Source of the DNA: Balamuthia mandrillaris
Taxonomy: Eukaryota > Discosea > Longamoebia > Balamuthiidae
Assembly (NCBI GenBank): GCA_031835245.1
Contig: JAVKOQ010000062.1
Location: 124,001-188,000 of the forward strand
Direction of reading: 5' to 3'
DNA length: 64,000 nt
Position numbers and translations under genes: made by a program. The notes under the pieces are model-generated. The model was not told the origin of the DNA. It did no database searches and was given only the letters and a program-made list of their open reading frames with translations. This document shows positions 54,571 to 64,000 of the stretch, one piece after another. Each line of letters begins with the position of its first letter. Position 1 is the stretch's first letter.

Positions 54571-57500
54571 GAAAGAGAAAGAGAAAGAGAAAGAGAAAGA
54601 GAAAGAGAAAGCAACCACAAACGCGAACGAGAACAGGAAAGAGAACGAGAACGCGAACGCGAACGCGAACACAAACGCGAACGAGAAAGGGAAAGAGAAA
54701 GAAAAAAGAAACGTGAACGAGAGCGTAAACGTAAACTTGCACGAGAAAGGCAGAGACAAAGCGAACGAGAACAAGAAGAAGAGGAAGAACGTATGAGAGA
54801 GCGAGAAAAACACAAGGCGCTTTGGGCAATGGAACATGAGGAAGAGAAAGAGGAGGAGATCGATGTTGATAGATATGCAAGCGAAGAGGAGAAGCATGTG
54901 CTACAGAAAAAAACGGGGGAACGGAAAGAGACTGCACCAACACAACAAATAGAGGAAGAAAAAGATGAAGGCTTCGCTTCTTCTACATGGACGCCGTCTG
55001 TTGCTCTGAAAAGACGTTTTGCTTCGAAAGCACATTTTCAACTAATTCGCAAAGCATTTGAAGATAAAATGAAAGAAGTGGAACAACAACATAACTTAAC
55101 CACAGTAAACGAAGCGGTGGACGTAGAAGTAAAATCACTGCCGCTTACAGACGAGACGGAAGAAGGCGGAAACGTAATTGGACAAGAACGGGAAGCCGGA
55201 GAGGAGGATAATGAAGCAACGCTAAACATCAAAGAATGTGATGCATTTTCTAGAGCGGCACACGATTCATCTTCTGATAGCGATATTTTGGTTGTGAAGG
55301 ATCACTTCCAGTTGCTCTGCATGGAAGAAGAATTAGACAAGGAATCAGAACGGGAACTGGAAGAAGAACAAGAACAAGAACAAGAACAAGAACAAGAACA
55401 AGAACAAGAACAAGAACAAGAACAAGAACAAGAACAAGAACCACAAGAGGAGGAGGAAGAAGAAGAAGAAGACCAAGTCCAAGACCAAGAAGAAAAACAA
55501 GAACAAGAACAAGCAACAGAGCATGAACATGAACAACCACAAGATTGGCAAGATAATTTGTATAAAGAAGCAGAAGTACACGTAGAAGCGCCTATGGAAG
55601 AGGACGCTGAACTTCAACCACAACACAGACAACGAAGTGACGACGATGGCAGTCATCAGAGCGATGACTTGCCCTGCCTCGTTTCCCTTCGTTCTTCTTT
55701 ACATCCAGTGGAAATCGATTTGACTTCATCTTCTCCGCCTTCTCCCATATCCTCCCCGTCTCCTCTTGTGTACTCTCTTGATGCTTCTCCTCCCTGCTCT
55801 CCTCTTCATCCTGCTTCGTTACCTTCTCTTTCTTTTACTTTGCCGTCTCAAGGACAACTTTCTTCTCCTCCTACATCTCCTTTTACTGCCGTCGATAACT
55901 CTTCTTACTCCCCCTCGGTGGCCGATTTACCTCCTCTCGTTTCTTCTTCTTCAACGTTTTCGTTTGACAAAGCTCTCTCTTCTGAAACTGAAGTTATTTC
56001 AGTTTCTCCTTCCAATGATGTTTATGTTGAGAGCAGTACTTTGCCGACTATTTCTTCTGTAACTGCAACTTCATCGTCTCCTCTGTTTCCTATTCATGTT
56101 TCCTCTGCTCCCCGTTCTGCTCCGTCTTCTCCTGTTCTTGCTTTTCCAATACAGGTCACTACAGGTCATCTTCTTCCTGCTTCTCCTCGTTCTCGTTCTC
56201 CTTCTCCTCCTTCTATGTCTCCTGCTTCTTCTCCCCTTTCTGCTTCCTTTACATTTTCTGCCACAACATCAACATTAACAACGACGCCTAGTGTAACACT
56301 GCTCTCATCATCTCCTTCGCCTCTTGACCTTGAAGCTTCCACTTCTCCTTCATTGCCTCCTGTTTGTCCTGTTTCTTCTCCTCCTTCCTCTCTCTCCGTA
56401 ATTGATATGTCTGCTTCTGCTACTATTACTTCCCTTCAATCTTCTGCTTCTGCACTATCGACCGACACAATGACAACAACTTCTCTTTCTATTTTATCTT
56501 CTTCATCGCCTTCTTCGACTTCTGTGTCTGGAAAGAAACGAAAGGCTCCATTGCCAGCCGCCGAAAAAACTTCCAAAAAGAAAACCTCTTCACGCAGCAA
56601 AACACCTAAAACTCCAAAATCCAAATCCAAAAAACGCTCCACCTCTTCCTCTAAATCCTCTTCTTCTACTTCTTCCTCAAAAACACGAAGCAGAACACAA
56701 CCCAAATCTAAACGAAAAGAAAGTTACGACAATGACGACGAGTCTTTATTTCGCGATCCTCACTCTGCTCTTTGCGAAGTCTCCAACCTCAAAAACATCC
56801 TCAATGCCGATACATTTAACGACTGTCTCTCAGCTGAAGAGAAGGACCGTTTGATGCTTTTGTTGCCAGAAGTGGATCGACGCAGCCCTGAATCCATCAA
56901 TGAGCTGTTACGGTTCAACTCCACGTTCTCGGCTGCGTTGTCCATGTTTCAGCAGCTGCATCAGGCAGGGGAGTTTGACCCAGAAGGAGATGACTATCGC
57001 ACTTTTTGTAGGAACCAGCAACGAAGACAGTCTTCGCGCAGGTCGACGAGAGCGACAAGGAGCCGTAGTAGACGCGGTTATGTGGAGGATCGGGATCAAG
57101 ATGAATCTTTATCCTCGGGGCACAACACAGCTTGGAAGGTATGGTTTGCTCCTTTGGAATTCGTTTAACTTTTTTAATGCTTTCTTTCCTTCTTGCTTCT
57201 TCTTCCTTTTTCTTCTTTTTCTTCTAAGGCAAAATACTATGAGGAATACTGGGGCGAGAGACAAGGCATGCAAAGACCAAACGACAAAGACAACCCTCTT
57301 TCTGTAACTAACTTCAGTGTCTCTGCTCTGAAGCAACTGGAACTGCCGCCGTTGACGCCTGAGAATTTGGCTCTCTTATCGTTTACTTATTCTACTCCAC
57401 CAGAAACCAACCTGAACGAAGATGAACATGAAGAGGAGGAAGAGGAGGAAGAAAATCTACAAATTGAAGAAGAGATAAAGCAAACAGAAAAAGAAGTTGA

Positions 57501-58569
57501 AAAGCAAGAAGATGAAAACAGAGACGAAGAAGATGTTGAAGAAGAAGAAAAACGAAGCGAAGGCACGGATAATGGAATCAGAATAGAAAGTGAGGAAATG
57601 GTTATAGTTATTGATGATGAAGATGAAAATGAAGAAGAGGAAGATAAAATAGCACGAAGAACAGTGGGTAGGCACTTCAGTCAAGGAACGACACTGTCGG
57701 AGAAGTCCATTGGAACAACTTCAGCTTCAACAAACGGAAAAATGGCGACAAAAGGCGGAGAACAAGAAGAAGAGGAGAAAGAAGAGATACCCAGAATGCA
57801 ACAAGAAGTTGAAGAAATATCAGAACTACAGAAAGAAGCAAAAGAAAAAGCAGAGGATGAAGCAATGCGGATACCACAAGCCAAAGAATACGGAGTAGAA
57901 GCCAATGAACAAGTAAAAGAAGAGGAAGAAGAAATAGAAGCACGACCTCAAAAGGTTGCAAGACGAACGGCAGGTCGTTATCGCAAACAAAGATCCCTCA
58001 ATGGAACGTCCGAACTCCTTCACCAACATGATCATCGTAACGGATCACAACCATATGAACAAAACGGCGATGACCCAAGCGACACCAATAATAACAACAG
58101 CAACAATAGGAAGAGCACCAAGCGAAGAACGAAAGAGCAAGAGCAAGAGAAAAGAAAAGAAAGCGATGCCAATGATAACGGTACTGTGCACGCCAACATG
58201 GATACGCTGGTCTGCAAACAGGAACGACGTGACTCGACCAAGCATTTGAAGAAAGGGGCGTTGCTCATTCTCCGGCGACAGGGAGAACCCTTGGACGTTC
58301 GCCGAATAGTCGCTCTCGGACTGGAAGAAGGTTCGTTCTTTTCATTCTTTCTTTAAAAAATTTTAATGTATTACTGACATTTTAAAAAAACACAACGCAA
58401 AAAAAAAGGTTTGTTTTTCTTGGTGGAAAGCGAACACGAGAAACCGGCTGATATCCTTGCGGACGTTCTCGGCGGGGACATCAACCGCGGTGACTCCTGC
58501 TTTACCAAGGTTGGCCCTATGGTCTTTGGGCTCAAAGAATTCGACGCCTATGGCGCTCGCTTGTTCTGA
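53738..58569 (+). CDS. Long chromatin-type protein with DEUBAD-like and C-terminal HARE-HTH domains (ASXL/NFRKB-like)
   Basis: Four exons, 53738-53852, 53972-57138, 57229-58330 and 58409-58569, give 1514 residues. The N-terminal 95 residues (MRKRSWKEPLLFEKEGTG...RLLQSLNQQSHRRAFLLFVQEL) look folded. Then come Asp/Glu-rich, RE-rich and EQ-repeat tracts (about 140-600), a Ser/Pro-rich stretch, and a Lys-rich nuclear-signal-like patch near 930. Residues about 970-1065 resemble the DEUBAD/ASXH fold of NFRKB and ASXL: LNADTFNDCLS, LLLPEVDRRSPESINELL, FQQLHQAGEFDPEGDDY. After more acidic sequence, the last exon pair encodes a HARE-HTH-like domain: KKGALLILRRQGEPLDVRRI, ALGLEEGLFFLV, ILADVLGGDINRGDSCFTKV, PMVFGL. 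Animal ASXL carries HARE-HTH first and DEUBAD second; here the order is reversed. A role as cofactor of a nuclear deubiquitinase or remodeller is inference. Confidence 0.65.
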
Positions 58570-59055
58570 ACAAACGCATAAAAGAATGGAAACCTTTCCT
58601 CATTTTTTTGAATCGCCAAAAGACATGAGAGAGGATGCGAGAGAGGATATGAGCAAGGACATGAGAGAGGACAAGAGGGAGCGAAATAAAATGGAATTTC
58701 CCCCCTTATTTTTGCGGACAGTCTCGTGTCGACAACAGATTTTTAAATCTGACTCGAGGGTTAATAGCCGTTAATGTCGCTAATAGGAAAGAAGAAAAAC
58801 ACAGGAACGACTCCTCGAGCATATCATCCCGTTTCTTTCCTTTTTCTTTTTCCTTTTATTTCTCTCTTTTTCTTTCTTTCTTTCTTTCTTCTTTTCAAAA
58901 AAAGAAAACAGACACTCTACACTTCCCCCCCTCCTTCTCCCCCTTTTTCTTCACCGCTTTACTACTCCGCTTTTTTTTTTTAGTGAGAAAGAGCCGATCG
59001 CTCCTTTTTATTTATTTATTTATTATTCACGCACACAAAAATAAAAATAACAAAG
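58570..59055 (+). promoter_or_regulatory. Intergenic region: short tandem repeat, TGTCGACA site and pyrimidine leader
   Basis: Directly after the stop, 58622-58680 repeats ACATGAGAGAGGA-like units. TGTCGACA lies at 58727. The 200 bases before the nucleolin-like ATG are strongly pyrimidine-rich, with TTTA units at 59008-59023, as expected for a leader of a highly expressed gene. No gene is seen. Confidence 0.4.
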
Positions 59056-60699
59056 ATGGGATCCTCCAAGAAGCAAACCAAAGGCAAGAGCGCCAAGAAA
59101 GACACAAAGGAAGACAAATCTAAGAAAGGTACTTTTCGAAAACCAAAAAAAAAAAAACAACCACACTTCTCTCCATTTTTTCCGGTGGCTATTTTAAAAG
59201 GAACATCTCCACTCACTACTTTCTCTTTTCTTTTTTCTCTCTTCGTTCATCGTCTTATGAAAGACGTAAAAACAGCTCAGAATGGCAAAAACAAGAAGAC
59301 TAAGAAGCAAGAGGAGAAGAAGCCGGAGCCCGAACCCACTCCCATGGTAGAGGAAGAGGAGGAGTCCAGCTCCAGCGAGGAGGAAAGCAGCTCCAGCGAG
59401 GAGGAGACCACAACTACCACCACCAAAAACAGCAAGAAGAGTTCTTCTGAAGAGGAGTCCAGCAGCTCCGAAGAGGAGGAGGAGGAAGAGTCCAGTAGCT
59501 CCGAAGAGGAGGAGGAGGAAGACACGAAGAAGAAGGCCGCCCCTGCTACTGCCGCAAAGGACAACAAGAAGGAGGAGTCCAGTTCCAGCGAGGAGGAAAG
59601 CAGTTCCAGCGAGGAGGAAGAGGAAGACCAAAAGAAGCCTGCCACAACCACCGCTGCTGCTAAATCCACAAAGATGGAAGAAGAGGAGGAAGAGTCTAGC
59701 AGCTCCGAGGAGGAAGATGAGGAATCCAGTTCCAGCGAAGAAGAAGAAGAAGAGGCTGAAGACAAGAAATCCAAGGAACAAGAATCCAAAGGCACAAAGA
59801 GAAAGAACACAGAAGATGAGGAATCGGAACAGCAAAACGGTCATGCCGACACTAAGAAAGCCAAGACCACGGAGAGCGGCAGCGTCTTTATCGGCAACCT
59901 GTCATGGGGCACCAACGAGGACTCCCTCGCCAACCTGTTCTCTGAGTACCAGGTGGAGGGCAGCAACTTCAGGGTGATCACCGACCGCAATACCGGCAAG
60001 TCCCGCGGCTTTGGCTACGCCGATGTCACCGACGTGCAGGACTGCGTCCAAAAGTTGAACGGCGCCGAGTTGGATGGACGCAACATCAAGATCGATCCTG
60101 CCAACGATGCTTCCGCTCGCGGAGGCGCTGGAGGCGGCAGCGGTAACTTTGGTGCCGGTGGTAACCGACGAAGCAGCTTCGGAGGAAGCGGTGGCGGCGG
60201 AGGTGGTGGAGGCAATGGCGGATCCACCATCTTCCTTGGCAACTTGAGCTTTGACTCATCGGAGGACAGCATCTCCGCGGTCATGTCTCAGTTTGGAGAG
60301 GTCAGCCAGGTGCGCCTCGTCTATGACAGAGAGTCCGGCAAGTCCCGTGGCTTTGGCTACTGCGAGTTTAGCGACCCCTCCGCTGTGGAGGCCGCCATCG
60401 CCAAGAGCAACCAAGTGGACGTGGACGGACGATACGTTCGTATGGATTATGCCAACGACCGAAAGAGCGGAGGCGGCGGCGGTGGAGATAGGGGCGGTGA
60501 CAGAGGTGGTTTCGGAGGAAGAGGAGGCGGCCGAGGCGGCGGCCGAGGTTTTGGAGGAGGAAGAGGACGAGGAGGAGACAGAGGCGGCGGAAGGGGAGGC
60601 CGAGGCGGTTTCGGAGGAAGAGGAGGACGCGGTGGCGTGAGCAGCACCAACAATGCTGGCATTGGATCCTTTGCCGGCAAGAAGACCACCTTTGATTAA
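59056..60699 (+). CDS. Nucleolin/Nsr1-like RNA-binding protein
   Basis: Two exons, 59056-59128 and 59264-60699, for 502 residues. A Lys-rich start is followed by many SSSSEEE blocks (casein-kinase-2-type acidic stretches, about 55-200). Two RRMs follow: VFIGNLSW with KSRGFGYADV at about 230-305, and IFLGNLSF with KSRGFGYCEF at about 345-420. The C-terminus is an RGG/GGF-rich domain (430-490). This order (acidic serine tracts, two RRMs, RGG) is that of yeast Nsr1 and fission-yeast Gar2, so a nucleolar role in pre-rRNA processing is likely. The second half has C/G-biased third positions, suggesting strong expression. It is convergent with TBP, with 120 bases between stops. Confidence 0.9.
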   Translation: MGSSKKQTKGKSAKKDTKEDKSKKGTFRKPKKKKQPHFSPFFPVAILKGTSPLTTFSFLFSLFVHRLMKDVKTAQNGKNKKTKKQEEKKPEPEPTPMVEEEEESSSSEEESSSSEEETTTTTTKNSKKSSSEEESSSSEEEEEEESSSSEEEEEEDTKKKAAPATAAKDNKKEESSSSEEESSSSEEEEEDQKKPATTTAAAKSTKMEEEEEESSSSEEEDEESSSSEEEEEEAEDKKSKEQESKGTKRKNTEDEESEQQNGHADTKKAKTTESGSVFIGNLSWGTNEDSLANLFSEYQVEGSNFRVITDRNTGKSRGFGYADVTDVQDCVQKLNGAELDGRNIKIDPANDASARGGAGGGSGNFGAGGNRRSSFGGSGGGGGGGGNGGSTIFLGNLSFDSSEDSISAVMSQFGEVSQVRLVYDRESGKSRGFGYCEFSDPSAVEAAIAKSNQVDVDGRYVRMDYANDRKSGGGGGGDRGGDRGGFGGRGGGRGGGRGFGGGRGRGGDRGGGRGGRGGFGGRGGRGGVSSTNNAGIGSFAGKKTTFD

Positions 60700-60819
60700 A
60701 AAAAAAAAAGAAAGTTATTTCCACACAAAACTTTTTATTCTCTCTTTTCGTTTTTTGTTTTGAAGATGTTTTTGTTTTCGTGTTTGTACAGCGGCGGCGA
60801 GAAAAAAAAAGGGGTGGTT

Positions 60820-62331
60820 TTATGTTTTTTTGTACTCGGTAAGTACGGGGTAGATGTTCTCAAAGGCCTCGTAGATCTCCTCCCGCACTTTGGCTCCCGT
60901 CAGGACAATCTTTCCCGACACGAAGATCAGCAGCACGATCTTTGGCTGCACCATCCGATATATCAGGCCCGGAAAGAGCTCTGGCTCGTACTTTTTTTTT
61001 GTGAAGAGCAGAGAAAAGGGAAGCAAAGAACAGCATGTGAGAAAGAAGAAAGCAAAGAGCAGGAAAGAAGAGAAAAAGATAGAAAAAAGCAACACAAAGC
61101 AAAAAGCAGGATAAAAGAGAGATACATACAGAGCAATAGTGAGCATGGGCGTAGGCCAAGCCCTCTAATCGAATGGGGAACTGGACGTCGCAGGAGCCCA
61201 CAATGTTTTGGATCTTAAAGTCCATGAACTTGGCGGGAAAGCCCAGTTTTTGGATGATGCGAGCGTACTTGCGGGCGGCCAGCCTGGAAGCCTCCTCGCT
61301 CTTGGCGCCCGTGCAGACCATCTTGCCAGAGGCGAAGATCAAGGCCGTTGTTTTGGGGTCGCGAATTCTCATGATGACGGCCGCAAAACGCTGGAATGGA
61401 TTTGGAGGGTGAGAGAAGAAACACCGAAATGATGGAGAGCGAGAGAGAAAGAGAGAGAAAGAGAGAATGAAGATGAAAGGAGAGGCGAGGAGAGAAGAGA
61501 AGAGAGCGGGGAGGAAGAGAGAAAGACAAGAGAAAGAGGGAAGCAAATGGAGAGAGCGAATGGAGAGGAAAGGAGAGACGAGTGAAAGGAGAGAGCATGG
61601 AGAGAGAGAGCCGAGAGCATAGAGAGACAGAGAGACAGAAAGACAGAAGAAGCTTTTGACCGGCAAATAGGGGTGGGAAAACAAGAAAGCAAGGGAAAGA
61701 GGAAACAAACGGAGAAGGGAGAGAGAGAGAGAGACATTTATTTTGAAAGAGTACCTTGGGATTGTACTCGGCGTTTCTGGCGTGCAAGGCAATCTCCTTG
61801 AGGTCAAGCCGAGTGCCCAAATTTACTGTTGATACAAGATTTCTTTTTTTTTTTTGTTCAAATTTAAAAATAGAAGAGTTGGTGAAGAAAGAACAAGAAA
61901 GATGAGATGTAAGAAAAGAAAGCAAGGGGCAGAGAGAGAGAGTTAAAAAAAGCATACTGAAGAGTAGGAATAATGCCAGAAGGATGCCTCGACATGTCCA
62001 CCTCGTCAGCGTTTTGTGAGCTCTCATCAAATGTGAGGGGAATGCGTGTGGGGTCCATGCTCAGCGAGCGGACCTCCTCCGCCACCGCGTCGGCCTCATC
62101 GTCGTCGTCGTCGGCCACGTTTTTCTGGATGGGGGTGCTAGAGGCCGAGGAGGAGGAGAGGGTTGCAGGGGAGGAGGTCAGGCTGGGGAAGCCGCCGCTG
62201 TTGGACATGAATAGAGGAGTTCTTTGTTGTTGTTGTTGTGACTCTGTTGTTTTGGAAGAGGAAGAGGAAGAGGAGGAGGAGGAGGTTGTGGTTGCTCCAT
62301 AGGAACTTTGTTGTTGTGCACTAGGGTCCAT
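60820..62331 (-). CDS. TBP: TATA-box-binding protein
   Basis: Four exons, 62331-61958, 61842-61755, 61390-61130 and 60990-60820, give 297 residues. The N-terminal 115 residues are variable, rich in Ser and Gln, with an acidic run. The conserved saddle follows: [82 protein letters not shown], then the second repeat [46 protein letters not shown]. Both direct repeats are complete, including the Phe residues that wedge into the DNA minor groove. TBP nucleates transcription by all three RNA polymerases. The intron sense strands hold the usual pyrimidine tracts. The start is the only ATG that opens a frame into the conserved part without passing the intergenic spacer. Confidence 0.97.
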
Positions 62332-62660
62332 CGTCTTTGGCTTTCTTTCTTTCGTTCTTTCTTTTTCGATCTTTTCAACAAAACAAAAAAAAAAATAAAT
62401 CCGATTTTTTTCTGGTTGACTCCTCGTACCAGTGAGATTTCTTAAGAAAAAATTTGCGGACATCATCGAGTTGCACAAACTCAGCTAAAGTTGTGCATTG
62501 CGCACTGGGAGAAGAAATTTCCCAATCACAAGCTACTCGAGTCGTCATGGAGTATAGAGCAAGAGAGAAAGCGGAGAAGAAGCAAAGACAGAACTGATCT
62601 TTGGTTTGTGTTGCGTTGTGTTGTGTGTGTGTTTTTTTTTTTTTGAAAGAGCGTCCATCC
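62332..62660. promoter_or_regulatory. Divergent spacer between TBP and UBC7 genes
   Basis: 329 bases with no convincing gene. It is T/A-rich with GT-rich stretches near 62607-62640. A minus-strand open frame here (62404-62530) has no start context and is likely chance. Confidence 0.35.
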
Positions 62661-62969
62661 ATGGCAACTGCGTACAAACGGCTGATGCATGAGTACAGAG
62701 GTAAAGGACCAAACAAAAACAAAAAAAAAAATGAATTTTTTTTTAACAAACACAGTTTGAACAACAAGACTAACACAACCTAAAAACAAAAGAGCTCACG
62801 ATCAACCCTCCCGAGGGGTTGACGGTTGGACCGGTAAGCGAGGATAACTTTCTGGAGTGGGAGGCTCTCATCATGTACGACGACTTCTTTCTGTAGTTTT
62901 GTTTTCCTGCTGCTGGGTGTTTTTTTTCTCTCGTAGTATAAAGAATGGCTTTTTTTTTAACTTTTACAC

Positions 62970-63023
<54 letters not shown>

Positions 63024-63373
63024 AAGGGGTCCACCCGGTACACCCTACGAAGGCGGCGTCTTCACGGCTCGGCTCGTCTTTCCCAAGGACTACCCTTTGA
63101 ACCCACCCAAAATGACATTCGCGTCCGAAATGTGGCACCCAAACAGTTGAGCCGTCTTCTCTTTTTCTCTTCTTCTTATGTCCTCTGGCCTCTCTTTCAT
63201 TCTCTCATTCCCTTTGCAATCCCTCTGTGAGCAGTTTATACAAACGGAGAGGTTTGCATATCCATTTTGCATGCGGGAGACGACCCGACCCACTACGAGA
63301 AGAGCGAGGAGCGGTGGTCTCCCGTTCAGAGCGTTGAAAAGATCTTGATATCCGTTATGAGCATGCTCTCAGG

Positions 63374-63418
<45 letters not shown>

Positions 63419-63647
63419 GCCTTCCCTTTTGACTTGTTTGTTTCGCTTTCACACCAGAACCAAATGATGAAAGTCCAGCAAACCTTGATGCAGCTGTAGG
63501 CGCTTCTTTCTCTTTTACTCCCTTTTCTTTCTGTTGCTTTTTTTTTTCTCATTTGATGAGTTTTTCAACCAGAAAATGTGGAGAGATGATCGAGAATCAT
63601 TCAACGAGAAAGTGGCCGCCACTGTAAGAAAAAGTCTTGGCTTGTAA
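62661..63647 (+). CDS. UBE2G2: Ubiquitin-conjugating enzyme E2, UBE2G2/Ubc7 type
   Basis: Six exons (62661-62700, 62793-62874, 63027-63145, 63235-63372, 63458-63495, 63573-63647) give 163 residues, close to the 165 of human UBE2G2. Key words: [63 protein letters not shown] with the catalytic Cys, then the acidic insertion [21 protein letters not shown] that marks the Ubc7/UBE2G group, [19 protein letters not shown], and VRKSLGL at the end. Ubc7 enzymes make K48-linked chains in ER-associated degradation, working with ER-membrane RING ligases. Intron 2 contains (CA)n, an exception to the pyrimidine-tract rule; intron 4 begins with (CT)n. Confidence 0.96.
62966..63019 (+). repeat. (CA)n microsatellite in intron 2 of the UBC7 gene
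   Basis: About 27 CA units shortly before the 3' splice site at 63026. Unlike most tracts in the window it is not pyrimidine-only. Confidence 0.95.
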
Positions 63648-63735
63648 CTAACGTTGTATAAAAACAAAGAACTAGTGGGTCGTTCTTTCTCTTATCAGCT
63701 GCTTTTGTTCTGTTCCGTTGTTTTTTTTTCTTTGT

Positions 63736-64000
63736 TTAAAGCTTTGCAGATTGTTGTTGGCGGTTATCATCAACCTCAACGATGAGTTTACCGAAAGTCT
63801 TTCTCTCTGCGATCTCACGCAATGCCAAAGGAAGCTGCTCCAAACGGAACGACTTGGGATAGACCACTGGCTTCAGTTTGCCTTCCACAAACATTTGCTC
63901 CAACTGTTGAAAGGCTTCTTCGACTTTGGATGGTTGCTTATATTGGTATGATCCCCAAAACACGCTGTTTAGGTTTCAGCTTTAGCTCAACAAGAACGGA
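63736..64000 (-). CDS. Quinone oxidoreductase-like (MDR family) protein, C-terminal exon, ending in AKL
   Basis: The last exon runs from about 63964 to the stop at 63736; a CAG acceptor lies at 63967-63965 and earlier exons are outside the window. It encodes VFWGSYQYKQPSKVEEAF, FVEGKLKPVVYPKSFRLEQLP, then LALREIAERKTFGKLIVEV, the typical end of zinc-independent medium-chain reductases (quinone oxidoreductase type). The chain ends QQQSAKL; AKL fits a peroxisomal PTS1 tripeptide. Substrate cannot be told from this part. It is convergent with UBC7, with 88 bases between stops. Confidence 0.75.

Noticed and set aside
62375-62776. Minus-strand gene upstream of TBP (CDWEISSPSAQ frame)
   Set aside because: It overlaps exon 1 of the E2 gene on the other strand and has no recognised domain or splice context.
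1-64000. CRISPR arrays, viral or retroelement genes
   Set aside because: All direct repeats seen are microsatellites without unique spacers; no reverse transcriptase, integrase, capsid or envelope-like frame was found.

Overview
This is nuclear DNA of an intron-rich unicellular eukaryote. Almost every gene is cut by short GT-AG introns (about 45-450 bp), intergenic gaps are a few hundred bases, and the genes include eukaryote-only families (TBP, CORVET VPS8, WDR81, a Ubc7-type E2, nucleolin, a HECT ligase). The mix, with F-box/ankyrin paralogues, a BHMT-type methyltransferase and many sense-strand pyrimidine microsatellites inside introns, suggests a free-living protist, possibly an amoebozoan. 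That placement is inference; the sequence does not prove it. I see no prokaryotic operon, CRISPR array or viral element.

Layout. 1-10 kb: 5' part of a UBE3C/Hul5-like HECT ligase (-), then a 20-exon peptide:N-glycanase (+) that I read as fused to an L-type lectin domain and a PUL domain, then a BHMT-like methyltransferase (+). 10-16 kb: a large type I membrane protein with ribophorin II-like features (+), a degenerate Brr2-like helicase cassette (-) and a tRNA-Lys(CTT) (-). 16-22 kb: an accessory-looking region with diverged repeats, a long foldback palindrome of GGCGAT-type hexamers, and a four-exon DDE-transposase-like gene with an Asn/Lys-rich tail (-). 22-31 kb: two tandem F-box/ankyrin genes (+), one with a histone-H3-like N-terminus, plus two remnants of a third copy on either side of an unrelated F-box-like gene (-). 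31-42 kb: WDR70, phosphopantothenate-cysteine ligase and VPS8, all (-). 42-45 kb: tRNA-like debris, a malate dehydrogenase with an upstream exon carrying a PTS2 peroxisomal signal (+), and a small unknown gene (-). 45-64 kb: WDR81 (+), a long DEUBAD/HARE-HTH chromatin-type protein (+), a nucleolin-like protein (+), TBP (-), a UBE2G2/Ubc7 E2 (+) and the 3' end of a quinone-oxidoreductase-like gene ending in AKL (-).

Functional themes: proteasome-linked quality control (HECT ligase, PNGase-PUL, Ubc7, F-box proteins), endosome biology (VPS8, WDR81), nuclear functions (TBP, nucleolin, DEUBAD/HARE protein, WDR70) and candidate peroxisomal enzymes. These genes are interleaved on both strands, so the neighbourhood is not an operon. 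Exon boundaries were read by eye from GT/AG sites and reading-frame phase. Where coordinates are given without 'about', exon lengths close in frame over the whole gene.
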